DNA from: Parietaria judaica | Lineage: Eukaryota > Streptophyta > Magnoliopsida > Rosales > Urticaceae | Length of the DNA stretch: 64,000 nucleotides | Assembly (NCBI GenBank): GCA_954871525.1 | Contig: OX940870.1 | Span: forward strand, 4,743,501-4,807,500 | Direction: 5' to 3' | Shown: one piece after another, positions 1 to 12,793 of the stretch | Position numbering within the stretch: the first letter of the stretch is position 1 | Layout of the letters: each line of letters opens with the position of its first letter | Notes under the pieces: model-generated | Database searches by the model: none | What the model saw: only the letters and a program-made list of their open reading frames with translations | Told to the model about the DNA's origin: nothing | Program-made: the position numbers and the translations under genes

Positions 1-479
1 GTTTTATTAATTTTTTGCTCAAATATTAAAACTCTACAATTTTTTTGTTCGAACCTCGGATAGACTCATAATATATATTTATATATTACCGTTAGAAAGC
101 TTACACCGAGAAGAGTCCAATGATAGGTAGGAAACAATAATTTTGAGGTATTTTTTTAAAATATTATTATTTATTTATTTTAATAGAGTAAACATAATAA
201 ACAATAAAATATCTACAACATAATTCTAAATTTATTTTTTAAATTTAAAAATAAAATACACAAAAATCAGCCTAACTTTTCTTATCTTAATTCTTAATCT
301 TAAGCAGGGCAAGGGCAAGGGCAAATGTGACTTTTACTACCTGGCATGGAGGAACGGCTCTGATATTGCGTCCCATACTAATCTCGTAGGCGCGTCACAG
401 CAGATCACCATCTACATAAAGCCTTTGACGACCAGCGAACTGAGAAAACCAAGCAAGCAGAAACTCAAAATTTCTGACG
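1..479. other. AT-rich upstream region of the EMC7 gene
   Basis: No gene is visible. The sequence is AT-rich up to about position 300, then becomes more mixed. The last 150 bases before the ATG at 480 probably hold the promoter and 5' leader of the EMC7 gene, but I cannot place a convincing TATA box. Confidence 0.4.
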
Positions 480-2492
480 ATGGCGATGAGCAGGAGATCC
501 AATCCTGTGATCCTGGTGCTTCTCGCTCAGCTCTGCTTCGCTCTCATCTCTTCATCGTTCGCAGCTTCGTCCGGGTCTGATTTCCTGTTCATCCTGATTT
601 TGATTTCCTAATCCTTTTCTCAGCAACCAAACAGAGGAATCGACAAAGAATTTTATGACTTTCCTGAGTTTTATCGATTTATTTTGAGTTTAATCTATTT
701 GCTCTAGATCCAGCGAAGGATTCTCTATCCATGGCCGAGTGAAGATTCCAAGTATGTAATTTTCTCATTGAAGCTACCTTCTTTAGGTTTTCCGTTTGTT
801 GATTTCGAATTTCAGTATTGAAATCATAGTTGAGATTCGTTAAATTGAATTATAAGCTTTACTGATTTGTTTGCCACCTTCTGATGCCAATAAATATTTC
901 AATAATCTGGAAAGAATTTTGTGAAAAGCTACTGATCTTAGCGAATTTAGCTTACTGAATTGTTCAATATGGCTTCCGTTGATTTCGATTAGTGTATTTG
1001 GGGGTGTTCTTAGGCACGCTATCGGTTGGTAACTCCTTGGTTCGAACGTAGGCGTTGAGATTAGGATTTGTAGTCTGAGATGTTTCCTTCACTCTGAATG
1101 AAGTATATGGCTTAGAAAACTTAAGTAAAACTCGAGTTTAGACAAAGTCTCAGCTTATGAGGCTTCTATTTTTGTTTCATAGTTTGTTCATCTAGAAACA
1201 CTCAAAAGAAAAAGCAGCATGTGTGTATGTCTATTGCATTTGCATCCTGCTTGGGTGTCATATTTATCGTGCTTCCATCTTCCTGCGTGAATAACTGATG
1301 ACGAGTGTTTGCAGATGTCGGGGCTAAAGGATTTGGTCTATCTGGGAAAATATCAAACATCAAAGTTATCCTCAATGGTGGACAAAGGGCTACCTTTTTG
1401 AGGCCTGATGGATTTTTTTCATTGTATCCTACATACTTCTCTGCTTGTTTAATTTTTGATACACTAATCATCTCATGTTGATAGTTTTAATTGATTTTTT
1501 TCGTGGTTTCTTCATGGTACAAGATACAAACTCAGTATCATATATTAGTATATGGTTATTTTATGGTTATGTAGATATCTTTTTGATAGATACGTTGGTC
1601 GTTTCATTGAGAGTAATGCAAATCCTTAACTTTTGTTTTTAAAGCCACAATGTGCCTGCTGGGACTCATCTTATTGAAGTTGCAGCTATAGGATATTTCT
1701 TTTCTCCGGTAAACTCGATAGAACTTTACAACTAATCTTATATTCAGTTACAAATTAGTCGTAATTATTAGTATTTAATCTTCAAATTCTTTAGGTCCGC
1801 GTTGATGTTAGTGCCAGACACCCGGGCAAGGTTCAGGCAGCGTTGACCGAGACGAGGAGGGGTCTAAATGAATTCGTGTTGGAGCCGTTGAAAGAAGAAA
1901 TCTACTATGAGGTTGGCTTAGCTAATACTACTCATATATCTTTATTACTTTTATATATGGATTGTTTACATATATAGCTATCATTTTTCACCTTGATGTA
2001 TCTTTTGAAATCTCAGATAAGGGAACCCTTCAACATAATGTCAGTTGTAAAGAGCCCAATGGGTTTGATGATGGGCTTCATGGTGCTTGTCATGTTCATA
2101 ATGCCCAAACTAGTGGAGAATATGGGTGAGTCCTCTATACTTCTGTTAGACCTTAAATTATTATTAATTGAATAAAATCTTCTAGAAACGTTAAGTAATT
2201 AAGGGCGTTTTTGGTAGTTTTTTTTATTTGAAGGAACACCCGTTTGGTTTGTTCTTTGGTACCATTCACAAAGACGATTCCGTATGATGTAGTAATTAAT
2301 TGTCATAATTTTCTCGAGAAAAGCATTTTCATATATATGTGTAGTTATGAGTACACGCATGACGTATGATATGTGATCTAAAACTTGACCGTAACAGATC
2401 CTGAAGAAATAAGGAAAGCGCAAGAAGAAATGAGAGGCCAAGGAGTCCCGTCTCTGGCGAACATATTGCCCGGAGCTACCAGAAGCAATTGA
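480..2492 (+). CDS. EMC7: ER membrane protein complex subunit 7 homolog (DUF2012)
   Basis: Predicted EMC7, the lumen-facing subunit of the ER membrane complex that helps insert tail-anchored and multi-pass membrane proteins. Seven exons keep frame: 480-574, 708-751, 1315-1423, 1645-1708, 1795-1911, 2017-2125 and 2398-2492, 633 nt in total, giving 210 residues, the normal length for plants. The N-terminus is a signal peptide (start MAMSRRSNPVILVLLAQLCF). A beta-sandwich carbohydrate-binding-like domain follows, with GRVKIP, the GFGLSGKISNIKVILNGG stretch and NVPAGTHLIEV. Near the C-terminus a single membrane segment reads MGLMMGFMVLVMFIMPKLVE, then the tail DPEEIRKAQEEM and a stop after GATRSN. 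All seven exons end at usual GT donors. It is the first of two head-to-tail plus-strand genes; the partner is a GT31 galactosyltransferase. I recall the same pair in Arabidopsis (At2g25310/At2g25300). Confidence 0.93.
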
Positions 2493-3584
2493 GGGAGGCA
2501 AAACCCAAATTATAACGAACGATCTCGATCTTAGACTGAAGATCAACGGATAATATGAATCATCACGGATCCAAGAAAATTAACACTCATTTTTTCCTGT
2601 CATTTGCTTAAAATATTTGTTATAAACTTGACGTGTAAACCATAGCAGAGGATGAACTTTGGTAGAAGCATGATCTTAGAACCATGTCGTTTTTGTGTTA
2701 AACATGTAGTTAGAGCTTAGCACATATTTTGTTGTCGTTTTTGGCATTAAGATTCTAATTCCTCTATCATGTCTACCTTTTGGAGTTGACATTTAAACTC
2801 TTAAAACTCCTTCTGAATCTGAATATAAAAGCTCTTGCTGGCTTGTAGTAGTTAGGTCCACGCAATTAATTTAGTAACTATTCATGGCTTATATATTTGC
2901 CCTATACTAGATAATCTTAGAAATTGAAATGTAACATTGAGAATTAACTTATAGGACCCTTTTGCATAATAATAGTCTCACATTTTCCCTCAAATTTAAT
3001 TTTGTTTTGTTATATTTTTTTCCTTCAAATGTTTACTATTTTATGAATCTTATATAAAAATAAAGGAATTTGTTTACCCATATAAAAATACTAGAAAAGA
3101 AAATCAGATAAATAATTACCTATAACAAGATTGAGTACTATTCTTACCAATTACTCTAATATAATTCTCATCTGCAGATTTGTTGTGAGCTTGTAAATAC
3201 AGTTCACACGATTTCTTCCTGTTTCGAATGAGTTAATTACACGTATGAATTCTTTAGCGTATATATTATATAATAAACACATTTATGCATATAATATAAA
3301 TGTGTATATATATATATATATATGTTTGGTGGCAACATGTGTCTCGGTTGAGAAGGACGAACCAACTAGTGGGCCCACAGACTTAACGGCCCAACCTGAA
3401 CTAAGTTCATCTTCTTCTTTTTTAGGATTAATTACCGCAAAATATAAAAAAGAAAAACAAAATCCCAAGTTAATGAACAGTTCGGTACTTCCTTAAATAT
3501 TTAAATTCCCTGCCGATTTCTGCAAATTTTCCAATAATGTTGCCATAGATTTCAATCCTTGATTTCTTCCTCAAATCCTCTTCT
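2493..3584. other. Intergenic: EMC7 3' end and HPGT promoter
   Basis: AT-rich DNA without a convincing gene. The first few hundred bases probably carry the EMC7 3' UTR. A short TA microsatellite lies at about 3306-3323. The 100 bases before 3585 are CT-rich (tttcttcctcaaatcctctt), a common plant 5' leader composition. Small ORFs here have no coding character. Confidence 0.4.
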
Positions 3585-6531
3585 ATGGAGAGCTTGCCCA
3601 CGACGACGACGACGACGGCGAAGAAATCGGAGAGGCGATGGCGATCGAAGCCTCTTCAGACCTCCAAGCCGTCGCTTCTCATGGCCCTGTTCTCCTGCGT
3701 CGCTTGGCTTTATGTCGCCGGGAGGTACGGTCTCATTCATGTTTCTAGCTTTAACCTAGCTAATCTGTTTGGTTGCCGTGACTGAGAATGTTGCAAATTT
3801 TCCGTGATCAGGAAGTTTCAGCTGATATGCCGATATGTAATTTCGTAGATATACAGTTCAATTGAGTTAGCTTTGTAGTCAACAGGACTTTCATAGCTGT
3901 TTCGAGTCAGCTTTTCCATGTTTAGGCAATGCTGATTTTCAATCCTGTTTTTTCCTCTTGAAGTGAATTTGCCTAGATCCAGTGATTCTAATTTTGATTG
4001 ATACAAACTACAAAGTCATTTATTCTTTGATTTCGAGACTGGATTTCGTTACTTCAACCATTGTCGCGATTCAGGCTGTGGCAGGACGCGGAGAACCGAA
4101 CTTTGCTTACTGAATTTCTGAGAAAAAATGCAGGCCAGGTTAGTTCAATATACTTCGATGCAACTTTTTTTGGCCAGATAGAGTGAAGGGTTTTTTCCGT
4201 CTTGGACAATGTTTTATTGAGCAATATAGGTGTTCATTTCCGGTTTCTACTTCAAGACATTATGTGAATTCTTACGGTTTTTCACGTACTTTTTCTTTTA
4301 TCAGAGACCTAAGGTTCTTTCAGTTGAAGATAAGTTAGCAGTCCTAGGTTGCAAGTAAGTTCAAGTTTTCTGTTTTTTCCCCATTGCTTCTCGTTTGTGG
4401 TGTTGCGTAATGCTAGGAACTTTTATATAATCTTTGGTCTTTAGGGATCTTGAGAGGAAGATTGTGGAGGCGGAGATGGATTTGACATTGGCAAAGAGTC
4501 AAGGGTTTCTGAAGAACCCTATACAGCAAACTGGGTCTTCATCGTCTTCCCCACTTCTAGCTGTGATTGGAGTTTATACTGGATTTGGAAGTCGGCTTAA
4601 GAGAAACACATTTAGAGGATCGTGGATGCCTAAAGGTCAGTAGGGATTTATTGTATTAGAGTTGCAGTAAATGTAACTTCAAGCATTGTGGAAGGCTGTG
4701 TGTGAGGATTTTTGAGCATTTATCAGCTATTCTTAATGCTAGAAAATAGCTTCTTGTTTTCAAAGGTGATATATTGTTTTGGTATTTGGTTGGGTTGAAC
4801 ATCCGCCAATGAGTCCGACTGCATTTGAGGTGTAGCACGTAGAATTTCTCTGTAACAACATTATCATTGTTTCTTTTGTAGGGAGTGCTTTAAAAAAACT
4901 TGAGGAAAGAGGAGTCGTCATACGTTTTATAGTTGGTCGGAGGTTATTCTCATACTCAACTCCTTCATGTTACATCACTTCATGCTTTCCTTCTGTGATG
5001 ATGTTTGACACCGTTACTGTTTACATGAGCATCGTAATGATAAACTATGATCTTTATAAGAAGATCAAACCTTCTAACAAAGTTCTCTTGTGTTGAATTT
5101 TGCAGTCCTAACCGAGGTGATAGCTTAGATCGTAACATCGTTGAGGAAAATCGTTCTACAAACGATTTTCTTATTCTTGTAAGAATTACATTATCATCTC
5201 TTACACTTTCCAGTATTCTGTTATGTCTGTTAGCTGTGACAATGTACTCGATTAAAAAATGGTGTTTCCCTTATATGCATTTAAGTGCTTCGGATTCAAT
5301 TGAAGTACAAAGATAAAGAATTGAAATAATAAGTTTAGTCAAGTTATTTACTTTCGACTTATTATATTTGTTAGGAAGGTCATGAGGAGGCTCAAGAGGA
5401 ATTGCCCAAGAAAGCGAAATTCTTCTTCAGTACAGCGGTTCAAAATTGGAATGCAGAATTTTATGTGAAAGTTGACGACAACATCGACCTTGAACTCGGT
5501 TGCTCTTAGTTCATCAATCTCTTACTTTATATCACAAATGACCATCTTTTTGGCATAAATTTATGATCTTCTCGTATTCTCAGAGGGGCTTATTGGACTT
5601 CTTGAACGGCGCCGTGGTCAAAACAGTTCATATATTGGGTGTATGAAGTCAGGAGATGTGATTTCAGACGAGTATGTGTAACGCAGTACTCATTACTTTG
5701 TTCTAGGAGCTATTTCAGTTTCCATTTTTATTGCCCCTTTTTTCCCGGGAGGGTTGTTCAAACTCAATTTTTGATTTAATTTCAGGGTAAAACCTTGGTA
5801 CGAACCTGACTGGTGGAAGTTTGGCGATGAGAAATCGTAAGTCATGATTTTTAATTATTTATCCCAAAAAAAAAAAAAAACTGTTTGGATTATACCTTAT
5901 AATTTTTTTATTCAGGTATTTCCGGCATGCATCAACCGAGCTTTTGATTCTCTCCAAGAGTCTGGCTCAGTTCATTTATGTAAACAGGTTAGGTTTTAAC
6001 TGATCATTTGATTGCGAATTCTTCTCCAAGTTGAGAAAAGTAGCTTAAATAGAGATTTTAAAATGAGAAACACTAACCGATGCTAATCTCGCACGCTAGC
6101 CCTAATCCCGCCTCACTTAGAGGGATAAGAATCAATTGGTTGGAACATTAAAGAGAAGATCCCATTTACTTAACGGGCTTTTTTAATTGCGACAACTTAA
6201 TTAAATGACTGGATACAAAATTGCATAAATAAATACTAATGCAAGATATAAAATGTCCACTTCTGAGGCCCGGCCTGTAGCGTTTCCGTCTTTCATGTCT
6301 TATGCAGTGCTTCTTTAAAGACATACGCTCACGATGATATATCGATCGGGTCATGGATGATGGGTCTTCAAGCAACATATATTGATGATAATCGTCTCTG
6401 CTGTAGTAGCATTAGACAAGGTAACTTCTCTTTTTTATTTCTTTCTATATATGGAGCTATATTGTATAATATATGTTCGACAACTTGACATTTTTACTGT
6501 CGTTTCAGACAAGGTGTGTTCTCTAGCCTAA
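3585..6531 (+). CDS. HPGT: Hydroxyproline O-galactosyltransferase (GT31, HPGT-type)
   Basis: Predicted type II Golgi enzyme that adds the first galactose to hydroxyproline on arabinogalactan proteins. My spliced model gives about 348 residues, close to family length. Residues 1-30 are a basic, Thr-rich cytosolic tail; a signal anchor follows ([17 protein letters not shown]). Next come the DUF4094-like stem ([33 protein letters not shown]) and the catalytic region: [19 protein letters not shown], the acidic metal-binding motif [17 protein letters not shown], and a late acidic block [14 protein letters not shown]. The C-terminal tail ends CSSIRQDKVCSLA. The first donor is at 3724 and exon 2 starts at 4075. 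The start at 3585 opens the family-like frame; an overlapping ORF at 3559 is out of frame. Head-to-tail with EMC7. HPGT1, 2 and 3 cannot be told apart here, though the EMC7 neighbour favours HPGT2/3. Confidence 0.92.
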
Positions 6532-7070
6532 GAAATTTGGAGCATATCTCTTCTTTCATTGGTGTTTTCGGCTAGTGGCAGTGCTAAATTTTGATTTTAC
6601 TTCTGTAATATTAGAAGGTTTGACAAACTCGGAAATATCTAACATTATATTGGAAAATTCTGTCTGTTATAAACTTTCCTATTATTATTATATAATCTAG
6701 AACTTCGTTTCAACTTTCAAGCACGGATTGTACATTGGGTTAAGTTTTTAATTTTTTTCATGTAAATTTTTGATAATTTATTATATAATTTATTTGAATT
6801 ATGTGAAGTTTGGTAGATCTTTAAATACAGGAAAATCAGATACTAAGAAAATATTTAAAATTCTCTTAAATAAGTGTTATCATTGTGTCACAAGTATTGC
6901 TCGCAATAGCTAAAAATTGTATTTGAAATTCAACTGAACAAATTAATCAGAAGATTTGAGTTGAACGGGTAATGTGATTGTTCCATAATTACCCTTTGGC
7001 CAAAAATGAGGGAGAATCAATGGAGTCACTGTATTTTTCTCGGAAAAATTAAAGGCATAAATTTGATCCA
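6532..7070. other. Convergent intergenic region, AT-rich
   Basis: The space between the 3' ends of the galactosyltransferase gene (plus) and the cysteinyl-tRNA synthetase gene (minus). AT-rich, presumably both 3' UTRs and poly(A) signals. I see no gene, RNA gene or repeat structure. Confidence 0.45.
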
Positions 7071-10000
7071 TCAGACGCTATTCAAATTGTTGTCGACTTG
7101 TTCTTGAAGCCCAAGTGGGACCGTCGGTCTCCATGCAGTCCCATCCGGGCTGTCCATGAGAGCGATTCCAACCGCAGCCAGTTCTTTCCTGATTGCATCC
7201 GACTTTTCGTATTCCTTTTCTGCCCTTGCTTCCGTCCTTTCCTCAATTTTGCGTAGCACTTGATCTTCAGTTAGTTTGGCGCGCTTCAAGGCTTTCTCTC
7301 GAAGCTCTTGCAAGAGCTGCGGAACCGAATCCAAACTCAGCAAACCAGTATGATCACTTTTCTTAAGAAAAACTTGGCGTTTATGGAAGTTTTTGCTTAC
7401 CTTGGAGTAACTCGTGGGCATCAAACCTAGCGTGTTTAGCACGTCACCTATCATCTTTCCTAATGCTGCAAGTGATTCTAGCCTTAAAGGTTGCTTCTTT
7501 CCCTGCATATACAGACACATGAATTTCTAAGGATTCATCCCTGACGAGATAAAATGAAATGAAATAGATACGAAGAGATTATCTGCCTTGCGAGTATGCA
7601 CTAGATCGTTTATTGTTTTCAACGGATCGGATATTACAGCCAAAACAACAGTCGTGTGAAGATCATCGGACATTGAAGCCACAAAGACGCTCTGGAACTT
7701 ATTGATTTCCTCGGACGTACTTGGTGGAATAGAATCCTTCAAAGTTGTCACGTCGTGTTGGTTGAGTACACTCTCGCAATCATATAACGTCTACAAAAAT
7801 ATATATTTATATATTATATGTGATTTGTTTTGTTGTTGTAAAAACTGAAAATAGAAACTTGGACACCGCGGTTCTAAGTCGGGATATTGCATATTACTTG
7901 AGAGATGTAGAAAAGTCGATCTGAGGCACTTTCAAGCTGCGAGTCTGAGTAGTTGACCGGAGACCGATAATGCGTTCCCAACAAGAAAAGTCTTAAAGCG
8001 AGTGGATGATAAAGATCTATAACCTGCAAAGTCAAATAGTTGACGATTGGACAAAGAAAACGAGTTGAGTTAAGTAGTCAATGTTCAAAGGGTTGTACCT
8101 GGCGAATGGTGAAGAAGTTTCCGAGGGATTTAGACATTTTTTCCGAGTCAATGGTGACAAACCCATTGTGTATCCAATAGCTGATGTTGCTCTGAGTGCA
8201 CGCGGCACAGCTTTGAGCGATTTCATTTTCATGGTGGGGAAACACGAGATCCGCTCCTCCACCGTGAATATCGAAAGAGTAACCAAGATAAGCAGCACTC
8301 ATGGCGCTGCACTCGATATGCCAACCTGGTCTTCTGGGGCCCCACGGGCTGTCCCAAGACGGTTCTCCTTCCTTCGCAGACTGAAGGAGGACAAAGTTGT
8401 AATTTATAAGTAAAATCATGCAGTTGCTTTTCTTTTCTGTAGTTGTCCCTAAATACAGAGAAATGTTTGAAGAAAAGAAAATTTACTGTACATGACGGTA
8501 ATCTTCGACGAAGAACAAACTAAACAAGTTTCTAATGATCAACACACTACCTTCCATAAAGCAAAATCAGCAGGATTTTTCTTTCTTGAATCGACAGCTA
8601 CACGTTCACCAGCGCGGTTATCTTCCAGCTTACGACCAGATAGACATCCATATTCCGGAAATTTGTAAACATTGAAATACACATCTCCATCAACGGCATA
8701 GGCATAACCGTTGTCAATTATCTGTGGACAGAGGCGTACAGAAAACTCAGAATATACCTAATTCATCCCATCCTTTGACTATGCGGCGAGACAATTTCAA
8801 GCAACTAAATAGTAGAACTCGTGACGAAGAATTACTCTTTCGATCATATCGATAATTTGCGGCATGTGGTCCGATACTCGCGGCTCCACAGAAGGCGGCA
8901 GGCAATGAAGATAGGACATATCTCGGTTGAACTCTTCGCAGTATCGAGCACTCAAACCAATCGGATCCTCCCCCAACTGATTCGCTCGAGCGATTATCTA
9001 CAGAATTCAAAAAGTGCAGTCTCAGCTAAGCAGTCCTGTCATACCAATGTGACAAAGTAATTGGTATTTCGCGCATAAACTCATTTAAAACCACATTAAA
9101 CCGAATTAAAATCACGGAAGTCGAGTGGTCAACTCATACCCTCAAGTTTAATGTGTCTCATATTGACATACTATTGAAGAGTTGGTTACTAAACCAACAA
9201 CCCATATAAAGACTGCATCTTTATGCAGTAAAAGTGGTTACGATCAATCTGCGATGATTACTCGAAGGCTTATTATATTTACATGTTAGTCGTACGATTA
9301 CATAACTGAGAATTACATAGTAGAAATTCTTACGAGAGGGAGCAAGTTTCCCGGGAAAATTTTCCAGGGAGTTGCTGCAACACACGCTTCATTACCTATA
9401 TTCGAGAAAAATGTAAAGCGAGTGTGATTCAAGAGCTCTCGCGTGTGTAATTCGTTATCGATTATGGTGGAACTTTGATTGACAATCTCTACAGTACCGT
9501 GTCATTTACTTTTACCGTTCTTGAGATTGGATCGAACGGGTTTTTCCACCATAAAGCTTCATTTTTTAGTGAGATTTCTCAAGCGAAATGAACTTACTTT
9601 GTCATCAACATCGGTGAAATTGCGAACGTAACACACTTGGAACCCCAAATGCCTAAGATATCTGCCTAATTCCAACACCAAAACAGACTTTAACAAACAT
9701 CCAAAAGACATTCAATTCATGCACATCAGAGACGAAGAGAGACAGAGAAAGAGAGAGAGACCTGTACAGCACGTCGAAGGTGACGTAGACACGAGCATGG
9801 CCGATATGACTCAGGTCGTACGCCGTGACGCCACACACGTACATTCCCACTCTTCCTTCAACTTTGGGCTTGAAAACCTCCTTCTTTCGACTCATCGTGT
9901 TGTACACCCAAAGCTCCGACGATACGGAGGAGCTCTTCGTCGCGTGGCCAATCGACGGCGGAGATTGAGGGCCCGAGGAGGCGAGGCAACGGACGGTCCT

Positions 10001-10111
10001 GATGAACGGGTGAGGCTGCTGGTTGCTGAGTCGAATCGTCCGAGCCGAGCTGGAGAAGGGAGACAAATGGGTCGAGAACAAGGGTTTGCAACACTTGAAG
10101 AGAGCACCCAT
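7071..10111 (-). CDS. Cysteinyl-tRNA synthetase, organellar type
   Basis: Class I aminoacyl-tRNA synthetase that charges tRNA-Cys. It starts at 10111 ([13 protein letters not shown]). The first 65 or so residues are Ser/Arg-rich with few acidic residues, as in a plastid or mitochondrial transit peptide. The first exon has the zinc-ligand and HIGH region [20 protein letters not shown]. Later exons read [13 protein letters not shown], the zinc ligands WHIECSAMS and [10 protein letters not shown], then [12 protein letters not shown] (the KMSKS loop), and the anticodon-binding helical domain up to the stop at 7071 ([17 protein letters not shown]). It has many short exons; those at about 8100-8400, 7790-8030 and 7520-7750 are clear. 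HIGH and KMSKS are both intact, so I expect a working enzyme. Its closest Arabidopsis match by memory is the organellar enzyme rather than the cytosolic one. Confidence 0.93.
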
Positions 10112-11129
10112 TCTCCGGGTTTTCGCAGTTTCAGAGAATTCACCAGAAAAAATCGAAGCTTTTTGCCTCTGGATTTTATCTATAACGAACGAGTGAACTC
10201 GGTTGTGCTCTTCTTGCTGACAGGGTGACGAGTCTAACGGGTGTTAAACGACAGAGAATCGATTATTATATCCTCAAACGACATCATTGCGTTTTTAGGG
10301 GAATATCGGCATAAATATATAAAGTTGTTTAAAATGAGCGGCATATTCCCAAACTCGGAACTAATACTTGCCTATAGGGGTGAGCATGGGTTGGGCCGCC
10401 CTGATGTTTTGTATGGACCCGACCCGTGCACATCGGGTTACTATAAAAAAGCCTTATCCGACCCAAAAAAATTCAGTGCCCAAACCAAACCGACCCAATA
10501 AAAATCGGGTTGGATTGGTTTGGGAAGTCGGGCCCGAATAATTAAAATTTAATTTTATATCACAAAAATTAATATGTAAAATATGTAACAATGAAACTCA
10601 AAGTTCAATTAAAATTACACCAAACAAATTTAATCAAACAAACATACACTAAACAAATTCTATACATATTTGAATAATACAATAACTCTAATCAACCTAT
10701 GCATATTTAAATTAAACAAGCTTAATATTGAGAATGAGTAGTATAAAAAGACTAAAGATCGTAATACTTAATTAAAAATTAATAAAAAATAATATGAAAT
10801 ATATATTAATTGATCGGACAAAAAAGTACTAAAGGAACGACGTGATAACCTCCCACAGGAGAGACGACAGAAAAATCTGACCGAGTAAATTTAGTAAGAA
10901 ACGACGATAAAACTAGATGCCGTTAAACAAAATATACGTCATGGACTCATGGGCTCTTATCTAAACGACATGAAAAATATCACTTCTTTTACACCAAACC
11001 ACCAAAAAAAAAAAGACGTCCATAATAACGAAAAAAAAGTCTAGCATTAAAAAAAAATATCCTCATCAATATTCGTCCAAACTCCAAAGTATGTATTATT
11101 TATTTGATTAAACAGAAAGCTAAAGATGA
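10112..11129. other. Intergenic with a degenerate hAT-like fragment
   Basis: The upstream region of the synthetase gene. At about 10375-10545 a stretch begins taggggtgagcatgggttgg and continues with repeated gacccg/cgggtt blocks. Plant hAT elements often start TAGGGGTG, but I cannot find a matching second end, so this is at best a remnant. The rest is AT-rich and featureless. Confidence 0.35.
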
Positions 11130-11873
11130 TCAACATGGATCGGCGATTACAGAGCGGAGAGGAAGGAGCAGGAAAGGAGGGTCCCAAGCGTAAGAGAACG
11201 ACACCGAAGCCCGGCCAGGCAAGGCAGAGCCGTTGAAGAGGAGACACGTGTCGTTGCCTTGCTGGAGCAGCGTCGACGGGTCAACGGGCTCCGTTGACTG
11301 AAAGCCGGAGCAGCTGAGCTGAATGAGCTTCTGAGAGCAGCCACAGCTGTTGACCACAGTCACGTTCCACTCTGCCTTTCCTTCGATCTCTCTCCCACTT
11401 CTCACAGTTCCTATGTTTATGTTGTCCAAGCTACAAGCTCCACAAAACCCTGAAATATATTTCATTTTCATTTAAGGGAAAAATATACGGTATGAATATG
11501 GGACGGAGTCCCGGTAATTTTTTTTACAAACATAACCGGTATCTGAATTTGGTTTTTGAGTAGCTGTTTAATCGGGATCATCACGTAGTAAATCAACAAA
11601 TCCTAAAGTGATTCGTTCTGTAGCGGATCTCTTACAAGATCAATTCGGATTGGCCCTCGTTCGTATCGTAGTATTAATTATGATAGAAGTAAAAAAAAAG
11701 GTTTTGCAATTTTTTGAACGGGAAACACCAGTTCTAGTTTTGCTTGAAGAAAAAAAAAAACTATGAATCGGAATTCCGTTTTCTTTACGCGGATAAATAA
11801 GCGTACCTTTGTCGACGAGATTCATCATGATCACCACTACAAGCAACATCTTGTTGAAGAGTTTGCCGGCCAT
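11130..11873 (-). CDS. TPD1-like secreted cysteine-rich protein, copy 1
   Basis: Small secreted protein of the TAPETUM DETERMINANT 1-like family; several Arabidopsis relatives carry an old, misleading label as N-acetylglucosaminyltransferases. The first exon starts at 11873 and encodes a signal peptide (MAGKLFNKMLLVVVIMMNLV). The intron runs from about 11805 to 11450. The second exon encodes the mature domain: FCGACSLDNINIGTVR, KAEWNVTVVNSCGCSQ, LSCSGFQSTEPVDPS, then FSYAWDPPFLLLPL and a stop after ADPC. Seven cysteines are visible in the mature part. A TATA-like run lies at about 11977-11990, roughly 105 bases upstream of the ATG. A second, broken copy lies 0.5 kb upstream in the same direction. 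A ligand or extracellular matrix role is inferred from TPD1 only. Confidence 0.85.
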
Positions 11874-12409
11874 TTTGAGTTTGTTTTTTTTTTTTTTTTG
11901 CTTTTGCGATGAGTGGAGTTTTGTAGGGTTTGTTCTTTTGTATTTGTACTCTTGTTGACATGTTCATTTTATTTTTATTTTTATATATATTTATCTTGTA
12001 AAGTTAGGTATCAATCACCTCAAAATTAATAGTTTTAGTGGCTTTATGGGTCAAATGTGGTTTAGTTGCCATGCAATTATGGCAAAGACGGTCTTGACAC
12101 ATCGCATACTGTATTAATGCTTGCGACTCAAAAGTTCCAAATTAATTGTCGTTTCGTTTAAAGTAACTTTTCCACTATTTATTACACTTTTCTTTTTATT
12201 TAAAGAGACGTGAATTAAATTACGTTATCAGATGATAGCAAATAAGACGATAGAAACTAGAAAGGAATCAAAAGGGACCCCAAAATATATATATATATAG
12301 ATATAGATATATATATATATATATAAAATCATTGATGATCATGTAGTAATGAAGCTCTTATCGTCTAATTTATTGCAAAAGTCAAACTTTTTTGAGCGTT
12401 GACTTATGA
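11874..12409. other. Intergenic between the two TPD1-like genes
   Basis: AT-rich promoter region of copy 1 and 3' flank of copy 2. A TA/TAGA microsatellite occupies about 12285-12325. No gene visible. Confidence 0.4.
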
Positions 12410-12492
12410 TCAAGAGCAAGCCATTGAAGAGGAAACTGGAGTGAGAGGGAATGAAGAGTCCCAAGCGTATGAGAAGTTGACATCTTGGAAGC

Positions 12493-12793
12493 TGATGTAG
12501 ACTCGGATTATAGGAAAAACGGATAATACACTCTTGAACAAAAATTCGATTTTCTTATCATTCATAATCTGTTTTCCTTTATGATTTGGATTACAATTTA
12601 TAAGAAATGCTAAAGCCACAAAATACTAACCTATTTCCTATAATATCTCAAGAAAGATATTAATACGTGATAACAAATCAAATAAATAATATTAATATGT
12701 AATATTGCAAAATAAATTAAGATGATTCTAATCCATAAATCAAGGAATGAATTCAGTACGCATGCATGAGAAATAACTTATTTCTTTGCATCA
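12493..12793 (-). repeat. 3' LTR of the short element
   Basis: 301 bp, TG...CA ends, near-identical to the repeat at 13721-14021. On the element's minus orientation this is the downstream LTR. Its first bases (TGATG) also supply the stop codon of the internal ORF. Confidence 0.92.
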